From JASHPR01 sp963815375 (GTDB lineage: Bacteria; Actinomycetota; Actinomycetes; Streptosporangiales; Streptosporangiaceae), in NCBI GenBank assembly GCA_963815375.1, contig CAWFGX010000005.1:1302001-1366000 (forward strand): a stretch of 64,000 nt of DNA, written 5' to 3'. This document shows positions 55,107-64,000 of this stretch, one piece after another. Position 1 is the stretch's first letter. Each line of letters opens with the position of its first letter. A program made the position numbers and the translations under genes. The notes beneath the pieces were generated by a model, which worked only from the letters and a program-made list of their open reading frames with translations, had not been told where the DNA came from and ran no database searches.

Positions 55107-55343
55107 GGTGTCTCCTAATATCGTCGCGCCTAAAGGCGTTCATGTCGTTTGCCGACCCCTTGGCCGTCACATTCGGGACCCGCCCCGCGAGATATAGACT
55201 TTAGCAGATGCAGACGTACGCTAACAAGCGTTCGAGTGCCGTCAACGGCCACTTCAGTCCTTAGACGCCTCTTGTTCCACTTCAGGCCACATGTCTGGGC
55301 GGCGGGCGAGGGGGTATCTGACGCATCGTCGCCTTAACTCGCT

Positions 55344-55555
55344 TCCTACAGTAAATTCAGCATCACTGACAACTCCCGCGTCGTTTTCTTTCTTTCCGCC
55401 CATCAACCCATCCGAGTAGCCTGCGAGTATTCAAGTCCATGTGGCAACGTGCTGCCGCGCGCGGGGATAAGTCGCGAATGACGGCGGTAGGAAGAAGTGG
55501 TCCAGCAGAAGCAGTTGGGGTGGGGCTGCCGGTCAGGTCTTCTCGGCCCGGTGCC
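55344..55555. repeat. 212-bp direct repeat, left copy
   Basis: Nearly identical to 59723-59934 (one mismatch found, at 55517/59896). It ends exactly at the left end of the IS1634-like element; the other copy starts exactly at its right end. Far too long for a target-site duplication. Confidence 0.9.
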
Positions 55556-55656
55556 CTGAGTTGGCTCACGATTTTGGGTTCTGGACTGACTCGACGCTGT
55601 GACCTGCGTGTTCCCCGTTCGTGGGAGCCGGATTTGCACACTAATCCGGAGTCCTA

Positions 55657-56780
55657 GTGTCGTGTGACTGAAGTAGCTTGACCTCAGATTCTCGTTCCGG
55701 GACCATGGCTTATGCCGTTGACTGTGGACGTGGAGGTTCCGCAGCGCGACCGTGAGGTGCTGGCCTCGTGGCTGCGCTCCCCGTCGGTCCGCGCCGGGCT
55801 GGCGCAGCGGGCGCGGATCGTGCTCCTGGCCGGCGATGGAGCGGGCACGAATGAGATCGTCCGCCGGGTCGGGGTCTCGAAGCCGACCGTGATCGCGTGG
55901 AAGCAGCGGTATGCCGCCGAGGGAATCAGCGGCCTGGATGACCGGCCGAAGCCGGGCCGGCCGCGTACGGCCGATGACGTGGCGATCGTGCTGCGGACGC
56001 TGGAGCCACCGCCGGAGCGGCTCGGCGTGACGCACTGGTCGTCCCGGCTGCTCGCCGCCGAGCTGGGCCTGTCGAACGTGAAGGTCGCCCGGGTCTGGCG
56101 GGAGTACGGGCTGCAGCCCTGGCGGGCCGGGACCTTCAAGTTCTCCACCGACCCGGAACTGGAGGTAAAGCTCCGCGACGTCGTGGGGCTCTACCTCAAC
56201 CCGCCCGACAAGGCCGTCGTGCTATGCGTGGACGAGAAATCCCAGGTCCAGGCCCTCGACCGGACCGCGCCGATCCTGCCGCTCCGACCCGGCATCCCCG
56301 AGAAGCAGACCCACGACTACGTCCGGCACGGCACCACCACGCTATTCGCCGCCCTCGAGGTCGCCACCGGCAAGATCACCGACGCCTGCTACCCGCGGCA
56401 CCGGCACGACGAGTTCCTGCGCTTCCTCCGCCAGGTGGCGAAGGCCTACCCGCGCAAGCGCCTGCACATCGTCGTCGACAACTACGCCACGCACAAGCAC
56501 CCAGAGGTGCAGGCCTGGCTAGACAAGAACTCCAGGGATCACGCTGCACTTCACCCCGACATCCGGATCCTGGCTCAACATGGTGGAGATCTTCTTCGGC
56601 ATCATCACCCGCCAGGCGATCCGCCGTGGCAGCTTCACCAGCGTCAAGGACCTCATAACGGCCATCGAGACCTTCATCGATGGCTGGAACGACCGCTGCC
56701 ACCCCTTCACCTGGACCAAGACAGCCGACCAGTTACTCCCGCACTGCCGCCCAGGTAAAAGAACCTCGTTCACGCGACAC
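55657..56780. mobile_element. IS630-family element, second type
   Basis: Ends GTGTCGTGTGA and the complement of TTCACGCGACAC, flanked by TA on both sides (55655-55656, 56781-56782), the IS630 target. About 1.12 kb. Unrelated in end sequence to the IS630 at 29.8 kb. Confidence 0.8.
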
Positions 56781-56783
56781 TAG
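55712..56783 (+). pseudogene. IS630-family transposase with one frameshift
   Basis: ATG 55712. HTH (IVRRVGVSKPTVIAWKQRYA), a second DNA-binding segment, first Asp in VVLCVDEKSQVQALDRT, second Asp in LHIVVDNYATHKHPEVQAWL. Near 56536 an extra G (CAGGGATC for CAGGATC) moves the frame; the true continuation, with the last Glu, is in another frame: MVEIFFGIITRQAIRRGSF through RPGKRTSFTRH to 56783. All DDE residues survive. Single-base damage, so possibly recent or a sequencing error. Confidence 0.85.
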
Positions 56784-56824
56784 AGTTACCCGGTGCCGTA
56801 TGTGCGGACAGTGAAGACGGCGTC

Positions 56825-58194
56825 GGGTCTGTCAAGTCTCAGGTGTAACTGATCTTGTGGATTTACTTCCGCCCTGCGCTCAGGCGGCCGTCGAAAGTGA
56901 TATCAAAGGCATTGAGGGCGGCCTTCCACCGGTTAGTCCACCGTTTACGGCCTTTCCCGGTCGGGTCAAGGCTCATTATAGCCATGTACAGGCATTTAAG
57001 GGCGGCCTGCTCGGTCGGGAAGTGACCCCGGGCATTTACCGCCCGGCGGAGCCGGGCATTGATCGACTCGATCGCGTTGGTCGTGCAGATCACTCTCCTG
57101 ATCTCCCGGTCGAACTGAAGGAAGGGAACGAATTCCGCCCAGGCGTTCTCCCAGAGCCGTATAATAGCCGGGTAGCGTTTGTCCCAGTTGCCGGAGAATT
57201 CGGCGAACCGGTCGAGCGCGTCAGCCTCGGACGCCGCAGTGTAAACCGGCTTCAGGTCTTTCGCGAGCTCGCCCCAGTCCCGCTTCGACGCGTACTTGAA
57301 TGAATTCCGCAGGAGATGAACGATGCACGTCTGCACAACCGTCTTCTCCCACACGGCGCCAACTGCGTCCGGCAGGCCCTTCAGCCCGTCACAGACCAGC
57401 ATGCACACGTCCCGGACCCCGCGGTTCTTGATCTCGGCCAGCACCCGCAGCCAGTACTTGGCGCCCTCGCCGTCGCCGTGCTCCCCAGCCCACAGTCCCA
57501 GCACGTCGCGCTGGCCGTCGACGGTGACGCCCAGCGCGAGATAGATGGGACGGTTCGCGACCTGGCCCTCGCGGATCTTCACGTTAACCGCATCGATGAA
57601 AACTACGGCATATACCGGGTCCAGCGGCCTGTTCTGCCATTCCGCCATGCCTTCCATAACCCGGTCGGTGATCGTGGTAATCGTCTGCTTTGACACCTCC
57701 GCGCCGTATACCTCAGCCAGGTGCGCCGCGATCTCCCCATGGGTCAGCCCTTTCGCCGACAGCGAGATCACCATCTCGTCGATCCCGGTCAGCCGCCGCT
57801 GCCTCTTAGCAACGATTTTCGGTTCGAACGAGGACTCCCGGTCGCGGGGCACCGAGAGTTCCACCGGCCCGGCCTCGGTGAGCACAGTCTTAGCCCGGTA
57901 GCCATTGCGCGAATTCTCGCCATTACGGCCAGCCGGATCATGCTTCGCATAACCCAGGTGATCGTCCAGCTCACCTTCCAGAGCGCCCTCGACCACCATT
58001 TTGGTCAATTTCCCCAGCAGCCCGCCCTCGCCAGTCAGCTTCAGCCCGCCAGCGCGGGCCCGCTCGGTCAGCTCACGCAGCAGCTGCTCATCGGCTGCCG
58101 AGAGCACGACGCCGTCCTGACTCTGCTCATTAGTCACATCTGTCACTGGTGTCTCCCTGTTTCTCAGGAGTTACACCGTTAAAATTACAGTCCC
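56825..58194. mobile_element. IS256-family element with 8-bp target duplication
   Basis: 1,370 bp with imperfect 25-bp ends starting GGGTCTGTCAAG and (complement) GGGACTGTAATT, both finishing GGTGTAAC. Flanked by the duplication ACGGCGTC (56817-56824 and 58195-58202). It disrupts the IS1634-like transposase at about codon 11. Confidence 0.93.
56863..58146 (-). CDS. IS256-family transposase
   Basis: 427 residues, intact. N-terminal zinc-free helical region (LTKMVVEGALEGELDDHLGY), then RQRRLTGIDEMVISLSAKGL, first Asp in YAVVFIDAVNVKIREGQVAN, second Asp in DVCMLVCDGLKGLPDAVGAV, C/W-rich segment VQTCIVHLLRNSFKYASKRD, Glu in CTTNAIESINARLRRAVNAR. Length and motifs match active family members. Start ATG 58144-58146. 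The older relic at 21 kb belongs to the same family. Confidence 0.95.
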   Translation of the reverse strand: MTDVTNEQSQDGVVLSAADEQLLRELTERARAGGLKLTGEGGLLGKLTKMVVEGALEGELDDHLGYAKHDPAGRNGENSRNGYRAKTVLTEAGPVELSVPRDRESSFEPKIVAKRQRRLTGIDEMVISLSAKGLTHGEIAAHLAEVYGAEVSKQTITTITDRVMEGMAEWQNRPLDPVYAVVFIDAVNVKIREGQVANRPIYLALGVTVDGQRDVLGLWAGEHGDGEGAKYWLRVLAEIKNRGVRDVCMLVCDGLKGLPDAVGAVWEKTVVQTCIVHLLRNSFKYASKRDWGELAKDLKPVYTAASEADALDRFAEFSGNWDKRYPAIIRLWENAWAEFVPFLQFDREIRRVICTTNAIESINARLRRAVNARGHFPTEQAALKCLYMAIMSLDPTGKGRKRWTNRWKAALNAFDITFDGRLSAGRK

Positions 58195-58202
58195 ACGGCG
58201 TC

Positions 58203-59706
58203 GGGCGCCACGGCAGTGCAGATCGTGTACTCCTGGCACCGGGGGTCGCGGAAGATCGAGCACATCGGCTCGGCCCACGATGACGTGGAGCTGGAGCTGC
58301 TGAAGGCTGCTGCGCGGCAGCGGCTGGCTGCGGGGCAGGGTGAGCTTGACCTGGGCCTGGACAGTGGTGTGGCTGGCGGGCCGCTGCCGATCACTGCCTC
58401 GCGGATGGGCTGCCTGGCCGGTGCCCTGGGTCATGCCTACCGGGTTCTGGGCTTTGACCAGGCCAGCGGCGGTGATGAGGTGTTCGCGCAACTGGTGCTG
58501 GCGCGGATCATCGAGCCGGTCAGCAAAGCGGACAGCTTGCGGGTGCTGGAGGAAGCCGGGCTGGGCGGCCCGTCGTATGCAACGCTCAAGCGCCGCCTTC
58601 CTGCTTATGCGAAGCAGGCGTGGCGGCAGCGGATCTCTGCTGCCTGCGCCGCCTATGCCAGGCTAGGCCCGGCGAGCCTGGTCCTTTACGACGTGTCCAC
58701 GCTGTATTTCGAGACTGACCAGGGCGACGGGTTCCGCGAGAGCGGGTTCTCCAAGGAGCGCCGCCTGGAGCCGCAGATCACCATCGGCCTGCTCACCGGC
58801 CAGGACGGCTTCCCGCTCCTGGTGTCGGCATTTGAGGGGAACAAGGCCGAGACCAAGACCATGCTGCCGGTCATCGAGGCCTTCATGACTGCCCACCAGC
58901 TGCCCGATGTCACGGTCGTCGCGGACGCCGGAATGGTGAGCGAAGCCAATCAGAAACAGATCGAGGCCGCTGGGCTGTCGTTCATCCTCGGCATGAAGAT
59001 CCCGCAGATCCCCTATGTGGTGAAGCAGTGGCGGCGCGAGCACCCTGCCAGCGATATCCCCGACGGGCACGTGTTCACCCAGCCCTGGCCGGCCGGGCGG
59101 AACGGCGGCCGCCGCGACCAGGTCATCTACTACCAGTACAAGGCCGACCGGGCCAGAAGAACGCTGCGCGGGATCGACGAGCAGATGAAAAAAGCTGAGC
59201 AGGCCGTCGCGGGCAAGGTCCCGGTGAAACGGAACCGGTTCATCCAGCTGTCGGGCGGCAGCCGGTCAGTCAACCGTGAACTCGAGGAGAAGGCACGGGC
59301 GCTGGCGGGAATGAAGGGCTACATCACCAGCCTGCGGGCCTGCCCCGACGGCACCCCGGTCACCGCCGAGTTCGTGATCAGCTCCTGCCACCACCTCTTC
59401 CAGATCGAGAAGTCATTCCGGATGGCCAAAAGCGACCTGCAGGCCCGGCCCATCTATCACCGAACCAGGGACTCGATCGAAGCGCACCTGACCATCGTCT
59501 TCGCCGCCCTGGCGGTCAGCCGCTGGATCGAGCACCAGACCGGCTGGTCCATCCGCAAGTTCGTCAAGACCGCCCGCCGCTACCGCACCATCCAGATCCA
59601 GGCAGGCGCCCACGTCATCACCGCCGCCGACCCCCTCCCCGACGACCTCCGCCACGCCACCCAGGCCATCGAAGCGATCAACCACGCCAGCCGGTCTGCA
59701 CACTAA
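58203..59706 (+). pseudogene. IS1634-family (IS4-superfamily) transposase, 5' end cut off by IS256
   Basis: Joined to 56793-56824 the frame would read VPYVRTVKTASGATAVQIVY, the normal start. The remaining frame from GTG 58216 is 496 residues: SLVLYDVSTLYFETDQGDGF (first Asp), VTVVADAGMVSEANQKQIEA (second Asp), and a late RTRDSIEAHLTIVFAALAVS with the Glu of the Y-R-K/E type motif. Catalytic residues are intact, so only the promoter and first codons are lost. It stops just inside the right terminal repeat. Confidence 0.85.
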
Positions 59707-59722
59707 ATTGAGCCAACTCGGG

Positions 59723-59934
59723 TCCTACAGTAAATTCAGCATCACTGACAACTCCCGCGTCGTTTTCTTTCTTTCCGCCCATCAACCCATCCGAGTAGCC
59801 TGCGAGTATTCAAGTCCATGTGGCAACGTGCTGCCGCGCGCGGGGATAAGTCGCGAATGACGGCGGTAGGAAGAAGTGGTCCAGCAGAAGCAGTTCGGGT
59901 GGGGCTGCCGGTCAGGTCTTCTCGGCCCGGTGCC
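59723..59934. repeat. 212-bp direct repeat, right copy
   Basis: Copy of 55344-55555. On this side it runs on into the C-terminal end of the epimerase relic at 59935. The TCCTACAG at its start abuts the IS1634-like right end. Confidence 0.9.
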
Positions 59935-60760
59935 GTGGCTGCTTGTCGGCGGACCAGCCTGGCAAGGTCGGTATGCGGGCGCACGCCGGTTAGCTCCAGC
60001 AGGCGGGCGGGATCTGCCAGCGTCGCGTCGGGGTCATCGTGATCTGCAGGCTCCAGGTCCACCGTGACGGCCTGACCGAGGGCGGTACCGACGGCTTCGA
60101 TCATGTCTCCGAGCGTGTGCGCCGTTCCAGTGCCGATGTTAACAATGCCGCTCGCCTGGTTCTCGGCCAGCGCAAGCATGGCCGCGCAGACGTCACGGAC
60201 ATCGGTCATGTCCCGGGTGCGCTCCAGGCTCCCGTAGACCCGGGCTGGCCGACCTGCGACGATGTCCGCAATCCAGCGCGACAGCGCCATGTCGGGGCGC
60301 TGGCCTTCGCCCACCACCGTAAACAGCCTGGCCACGACCACCGCTCCGTCGGCCGCCGCACGGGCGGCGCACAGCCGCTCAGCCTCCACCTTGCTGGTAG
60401 CGTAGCCGCCGCGCGGGTGCACGAGCTGGCTCTCTCGGCATGCCGTGCCGTCGGAGCCTCCGTACACCGACGAGGACGAGGCGAGCACGACCAACGTTTC
60501 AGGCGGGGTGCTCTCCAGGACCCGCCGGGCGGCCAGCACGTTGTCACGGTGGCGGCGCCAGGCGACGTCCTGGCTGCGGTCCCGTACCCCGGGGCAGCCT
60601 GCCAGGTGCAGCACCATGTCGGCATCGCGGAGCGCGGCATCGACGGCATCGTCCGGGAGGTCCAGGTCGGCCTTCACACACGTCAGGCCAGGGAGGACTG
60701 GCTGGTCACGGCGGTCGATCGCCGCCACGCTCCGTCCCGCCTCGCGTGGAAGCCAAACTG
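59742..60760 (-). pseudogene. NAD-dependent epimerase/dehydratase lacking its N terminus
   Basis: Reads REAGRSVAAIDRRDQP, then ADMVLHLAGCPGVRDRSQDV, VVLASSSSVYGGSDGTACRE, PRGGYATSKVEAERLCAA (catalytic Tyr-x-x-x-Lys) and RDMTDVRDVCAAMLALAENQ. The first strand with GxxGxxG is missing: upstream of about 60760 a stop appears and family character is lost. At the 3' end the frame leaves the family at the 212-bp repeat (about 59934). It is not the other half of the 54.8-kb fragment, since the two overlap in fold position only slightly and differ in type. Confidence 0.7.
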
Positions 60761-60970
60761 TGCGACGTCATGTTCACCGCGATGGTCGCGCTGACCACGC
60801 TCACCCCGACGCCCCCAAGGTCTCGACACCCACCTCGCTCGCGTCACTGACTGCTCGCTCCGGACACCACGCTGAGAGACAGAATGAGCGCGCGGGGTGC
60901 CCGGCAGCGGTCCTTCCGGCGCGCCCGGCCGCCGCAGCGCCGAGAACGTCGCTGATAGCCCGGAACCTGG

Positions 60971-61184
60971 CTGACCTGTTGCGTCCTCGGCCCCACAGAA
61001 ATCCCACAAATCCGGATCCAGGCCCGCGATCCCCACGGGAAACCCACGGATGAAACGGTACGTCCCGGCATACGGCGGCACGGCTGCTAAAGTGGGCTGT
61101 AAGCCCGTGACAAGCCTTTATGCAGGTAGAGCGGGCTGACGGGATCTGCCCGCCACAATGGCGCCCGGCGATGACAGACCTTCT
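60971..61184 (+). repeat. Right-end repeat, copy 2, abutting attR
   Basis: Copy of 37836-38037. It contains the perfect hairpin GCGGGC-TGACGGGATCT-GCCCGC (about 61129-61152) and ends at the attR core. This position suggests integrase or excisionase arm-site DNA. Confidence 0.7.
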
Positions 61185-61232
61185 GTTAACCGTTAGGTTA
61201 TAGGTTCGAGTCCTATCGCGGGAGCCCAGTTC
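61183..61232 (+). other. Right attachment site (attR): tRNA-Asn 3' copy
   Basis: 50 bp matching 16429-16478 with one mismatch (T at 61193). It covers the anticodon loop to the acceptor strand but has no 5' half, so it is not a working tRNA. Confidence 0.88.
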
Positions 61233-61296
61233 TGGTGGCGGTTCCAGCCCTCTCACCTGCGAGAACGCAGGACGAGAGGGATCTGTCCGGGCGCAG

Positions 61297-61616
61297 GTAG
61301 CAGCAGCGCGGACCAAGATCAACACAAAAGTAACACAGACGGCGTCCGGCCGCGGGTCCCGACGCCAGGCGGGACCGCGAATGGCGGGCCGCCCGCCGAA
61401 AGGCCTTCGCCTCAGCGGAGACGCCCGCGAATCCGTCCGGGACACCGGCCGTCCGGTAATCGAGCTGGACTTCGGGATACTCGTCTACCCGCCGGAGACC
61501 GGCGGGTAGACGTGGCGGGCGACCTTCGCTGAGAGCGGCCAGCGCAGGTACCGGCAGGGCGCTACCGAGGCCAAGCTGCCCGCGCCCCGGGTGAGCGTGG
61601 CGGGGGAGCAGGCTGC
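61297..61616 (+). pseudogene. Relic of a second, related integrase
   Basis: Reads RTKINTKVTQTASGRGSRRQ, then PVIELDFGILVYPPETGG, a TAG at 61507-61509, TWRATFAESGQRRYRQGATE, AKLP and finally APRVSVAG. Each piece matches the first integrase (KINTEVTKVASG, ELEFGILVYPP, GQRRFLQGATEAKLA, APRVTVSG), but about 130 residues between AKL and APR are deleted and the catalytic domain is gone. It follows attR at the same distance as the first integrase follows attL. Confidence 0.75.
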
Positions 61617-61759
61617 CGCATGTCGTGATGATATGACGGCATTGCATCGTCACAAACGATCCTCAGGAGGTGACAGTGGGACGACGTTGATCAGGTCGTC
61701 TCACCGCTCCGCCTGCCGATCCAGCAGGCTTCGAAAGACCCCCACTCAGGAGGCTGCAT

Positions 61760-62650
61760 ATGAGGCTGGCCACGATTGCCACGCCCGGCGGGCTGCGGCT
61801 GCACGTGCGGGCGCGCTCGGGTTATGTCGACGTCGCCGAGGCGACGGGTGACTCCCGGCTCTCCTCGCTGCGATACGTCCTGGAGGCAGGCCCCCCGGCG
61901 ATGGACGCCATCCGGCCACTGCAGGAGTCTGAGGGGCGGCCGGTCGCCGAGGCAGACTACGCGGCGGCTGTGCCGGACCCGCCGCGCATCCTGTGCCTGG
62001 GCCTGAACTACGGCGAGCACGCCCTGGAGGGCGGACGGGAGATCCCGACCTGGCCTGACGCGTTCGTGCGCGGCGCGGACAGCGTCCTGCCGCCGTATGC
62101 CGACCTGGTCAAACCCGCGCTGACCGAGCGCTTCGACTACGAGGCCGAGCTCGGCATCGTCATCGGCTCCGGCGGCAGGTATATCCCAGCGGACAAGGCG
62201 CTGGCGGCCATCGCTGGCTTCGTCGTCGTGAACGACGCGTCAGCCAGGGACTGGCAGCGGGCGGGCACCCAGTGGACGGCGGGCAAGAACTTCGAGGGCA
62301 GCCTGCCCATCGGTCCCGAGCTGGTCACGACCGACGAGGTCGACGTCAGCGACCTGGCCATCAGCTCGAAGCTCAATGGCCAGGTCATGCAGTCGGCGCG
62401 GACGTCCCAGATGCTGGTCGACGTCCCCAGCGCGGTCGAGTTCTTCTCCTCGTTCACCCGCCTGGTACCCGGTGACGTGATAGCCACCGGCACCCCGGGA
62501 GGCGTCGGGAACGCCCGGACCCCGCCGGTGTACATGCATCCCGGCGACGTCATCGAGGTCACCGTTGAGAACGTGGGCACCATCCGCAACCGCATCATCG
62601 CCGAAGAGGGCGCGCCCAGCGAGTGGAGATGGCATCCGGAAGGCGGATGA
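61760..62650 (+). CDS. Fumarylacetoacetate hydrolase family protein
   Basis: 296 residues; ATG 61760 behind AGGAGG. N-terminal domain (MRLATIATPGGLRLHVRARS), then the FAH core: PRILCLGLNYGEHALEGGRE, FDYEAELGIVIGSGGRYIPA (metal-binding Glu), GFVVVNDASARDWQ, GKNFEGSLPIGPELVTTDEV and PGDVIATGTPGGVG. Family members hydrolyse C-C bonds or isomerise/decarboxylate beta-diketo acids in aromatic catabolism; the exact substrate is not readable. It converges on an MmgE/PrpD gene; both point to organic-acid catabolism. Confidence 0.92.
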   Translation: MRLATIATPGGLRLHVRARSGYVDVAEATGDSRLSSLRYVLEAGPPAMDAIRPLQESEGRPVAEADYAAAVPDPPRILCLGLNYGEHALEGGREIPTWPDAFVRGADSVLPPYADLVKPALTERFDYEAELGIVIGSGGRYIPADKALAAIAGFVVVNDASARDWQRAGTQWTAGKNFEGSLPIGPELVTTDEVDVSDLAISSKLNGQVMQSARTSQMLVDVPSAVEFFSSFTRLVPGDVIATGTPGGVGNARTPPVYMHPGDVIEVTVENVGTIRNRIIAEEGAPSEWRWHPEGG

Positions 62651-62694
62651 CCTGCGCAGGCCACTGACTGCCCCGGTGCCCAGGGCAGCCGCCG

Positions 62695-64000
62695 CTAGCG
62701 GGCCAGGCAGGCGAGCAGCTCGTCAAGGCTCGCAAGCTCGGGCAGCGAGGCGACCAGTTTGACGACCCGGCTGGCTCGCGCAGCCGGCCATCCGGCGAAC
62801 TCGGCGCAGGTGGCGAACTTCGCCGCCACCTCGTGGAACCTCATCGGCTGACTGGGACTGCCTTTGGCGAAGTCGGCGACGTGGCGCAGTTGACGGCCGT
62901 CGTTCAGCTCGACGGTGACGATGCTGCGCATCTTGTCGTACCCGGCCGCCTCTGCCTCCGGGTCGACATGGAAGTCGACCCGCTCGATCATCGTCTTGAC
63001 GTCCGGGCGGCTGACGGTCTCGTCGGTGAACTCGGCCAGGCCGGCGCGGCGCTCGAGCAGCAGGATCGCCACGCAGAATTCCATCGAGAACTTTCCCTCC
63101 AGCGCCGTCACCGGCCGGTGGTAGATCAGGGCGTTCGGCATGTTGCTGTTGGTTCCGACCTTGATGGCCACGACCTGCTCGGGCTTGATGTCGTGCTCCT
63201 CGACAAGGGCGGCGAGCGCGGTCAGCGCCGGGTGGGTGAGCGAGCCGGACGGATGCGGCTTGATCGAAACCCCCGGCTCGGCGAAGGTCCACGGCGAGCC
63301 GAGCTTGCCGTCGATGCTCTCAGCCCGGAACCCGCCACCGGCCGCCCGGAAGAACCCTCGCCTGGCGTCGAGGATCTCCGGATTGGCGCTCCAGCCCAGG
63401 TTTGCCAATTGGGCAGCAACGACGCCGGCTTCGGCGGCATGGCCGGCATGGAAGGGCTTGGTCATGGTGCCGAAGTTCTCGCGGAGCCCTGCCGCCTGGC
63501 TGGCGGCGATTGAGAGCGCGGTCCGCGTGGCGTGCTGGCCGAGCCGGAGGATCCGGCTCGACCCGGCGGCTGAGCCGAGGCTGCCGCACGTGCCGGTGGT
63601 GTGGAAGCCGTCGTGGTAGTGGCGCGGATCGATCGCCTCGGCGATCTTGCACGCGACCTCGACGCCGACGTTGTACGCAAGGAGGAGCTCAGCGCCCGAG
63701 CAGCGAGACTGCTCGCCCAGAGCCAGCACGGCCGGCAGCACCGGCGCAGTGGGATGCATGAGCAGTCCGTATACCCGGTCGGGGGCGACAGCCAGCTGTG
63801 TGTCGTCGAAATCGTCGGCGTGCATCCCGACCCCGTTGGCCAGGGCGGCGAAGCGCGGATCAGCTCGCTTGGCGCTGCCGATGACCGTCGACCCGTGCTC
63901 GCGCAGCACCGCGAGGTCGCCGAGATAGCTCGCGATGAGGCGCCCGGCGTCGGACACCGAGCCGGCGAGAGCGAGGCCGAGCCCGTCGAGGATCGAGGCG
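62695..64000 (-). CDS. MmgE/PrpD family protein (5' end off window)
   Basis: Open from the window edge: ASILDGLGLALAGSVSDAGR continues into the known frame, so the N terminus lies beyond 64000. Family features: ANGVGMHADDFDDTQL (the usual N/D-H-x-x-D-x-D region), HPTAPVLPAVLALGEQSRCS, GFHTTGTCGSLGSAAGSSRI, AGLRENFGTMTKPFHAGHAA and VSIKPHPSGSLTHPALTAL. PrpD is a 2-methylcitrate dehydratase; many relatives dehydrate or isomerise other tricarboxylic or dicarboxylic acids, so the reaction here is uncertain. Confidence 0.92.
   Translation of the reverse strand, partial: ASILDGLGLALAGSVSDAGRLIASYLGDLAVLREHGSTVIGSAKRADPRFAALANGVGMHADDFDDTQLAVAPDRVYGLLMHPTAPVLPAVLALGEQSRCSGAELLLAYNVGVEVACKIAEAIDPRHYHDGFHTTGTCGSLGSAAGSSRILRLGQHATRTALSIAASQAAGLRENFGTMTKPFHAGHAAEAGVVAAQLANLGWSANPEILDARRGFFRAAGGGFRAESIDGKLGSPWTFAEPGVSIKPHPSGSLTHPALTALAALVEEHDIKPEQVVAIKVGTNSNMPNALIYHRPVTALEGKFSMEFCVAILLLERRAGLAEFTDETVSRPDVKTMIERVDFHVDPEAEAAGYDKMRSIVTVELNDGRQLRHVADFAKGSPSQPMRFHEVAAKFATCAEFAGWPAARASRVVKLVASLPELASLDELLACLAR

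Larger units (their letters stand above)
55556..59722. mobile_element. IS1634-like element interrupted by an IS630 and an IS256
   Basis: Ends GAGTTGGCTCA (55558-55568) and TGAGCCAACTC (about 59710-59720) are inverted repeats. The transposase gene begins GTG 56793 (VPYVRTVKTASG), is cut by the IS256 and resumes at 58203. An IS630 sits at 55657-56780, upstream of that gene. Removing both inserts gives a normal-sized single-gene element. Confidence 0.75.
16429..61232. mobile_element. About 44.8-kb integrated genomic island at tRNA-Asn
   Basis: Bounded by the 50-bp attL/attR repeat. It begins with an integrase gene next to attL and holds mostly accessory or decayed genes and several insertion sequences. 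The integrase is broken, and I see no replication initiator, FtsK-like translocase or relaxase, so the island is probably immobile now. A second, related integrase relic lies just outside attR, and a roughly 200-bp right-end-like repeat lies inside at 37.8 kb, so it probably grew by successive insertions. Confidence 0.75.

Noticed and set aside
61183..61232. Second tRNA-Asn gene
   Set aside because: The 5' half (acceptor and D arm) is missing; it is only an attachment-site copy.
60801..61445. Minus-strand frame with RDRTRTYNLTVNRR
   Set aside because: This is the familiar false peptide from the complement of tRNA sequence; it covers the attR tRNA copy.

Overview
The window is GC-rich actinomycete chromosome. 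Third codon positions are strongly GC-biased, GTG starts are common, and the gene set fits (SigE-family ECF sigma factor, Lsr2, YbaB beside a WXG100-like toxin, tyrosine integrase at a tRNA). I cannot name the species; a filamentous actinomycete of the Streptosporangiales or a related order is a reasonable guess.

Left core region (1-16.4 kb). A SigE-family sigma factor overlaps a membrane-anchored beta-propeller partner, with a broken copy of the same pair beside it. Then come pyruvate phosphate dikinase, dGTPase and a flavoprotein reductase, followed by a truncated DUF559/AbiEi-type relic, a HAD phosphatase and two tandem PQQ-propeller lipoproteins. dnaG and an rpoD/hrdB-like sigma gene follow. 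The ppdK-dgt-dnaG-rpoD order looks ancestral, with about 6 kb sitting between dgt and dnaG.

Island (about 16.4-61.2 kb). An intact tRNA-Asn is followed by a decayed tyrosine integrase. A 50-bp copy of the tRNA 3' end (one mismatch) returns at 61183-61232, again followed by a relic of a related integrase. This marks a roughly 44.8-kb integrated element with signs of tandem accretion. Intact parts include lsr2, a four-gene overlapping membrane operon (PAP2 phosphatase, kinase-like/flippase fusion, divergent PAP2, membrane kinase-like protein), a TetR / DUF4389 / MDR-oxidoreductase module with a clear operator, a complete IS3 and a complete IS256. Decayed parts include an IS630, an older IS256 relic, ISAs1, DUF4265, GNAT, a frameshifted alanyl-tRNA synthetase with a truncated glycosyltransferase, and two epimerase fragments. 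At 55.3-59.9 kb an IS630 and an IS256 are nested in an IS1634-like element, and the nest is flanked by a 212-bp direct repeat.

Most interesting locus (39.98-49.98 kb, minus strand). A YbaB-family gene precedes a roughly 2,290-residue polymorphic-toxin-like protein. That protein carries a WXG100-like N terminus, a membrane segment, a long low-complexity linker, an AbiEii-like nucleotidyltransferase domain, a glycosyltransferase-like fold and a second nucleotidyltransferase-like C terminus. The next gene (217 aa) is a candidate immunity protein. The last is a WD40 propeller fused to an AbiEi-type antitoxin domain. The locus thus looks like a secreted-effector system that has absorbed both halves of an AbiE-type toxin-antitoxin pair.

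Right core region (61.3-64 kb). A fumarylacetoacetate-hydrolase family gene converges on an MmgE/PrpD family gene that runs off the window.
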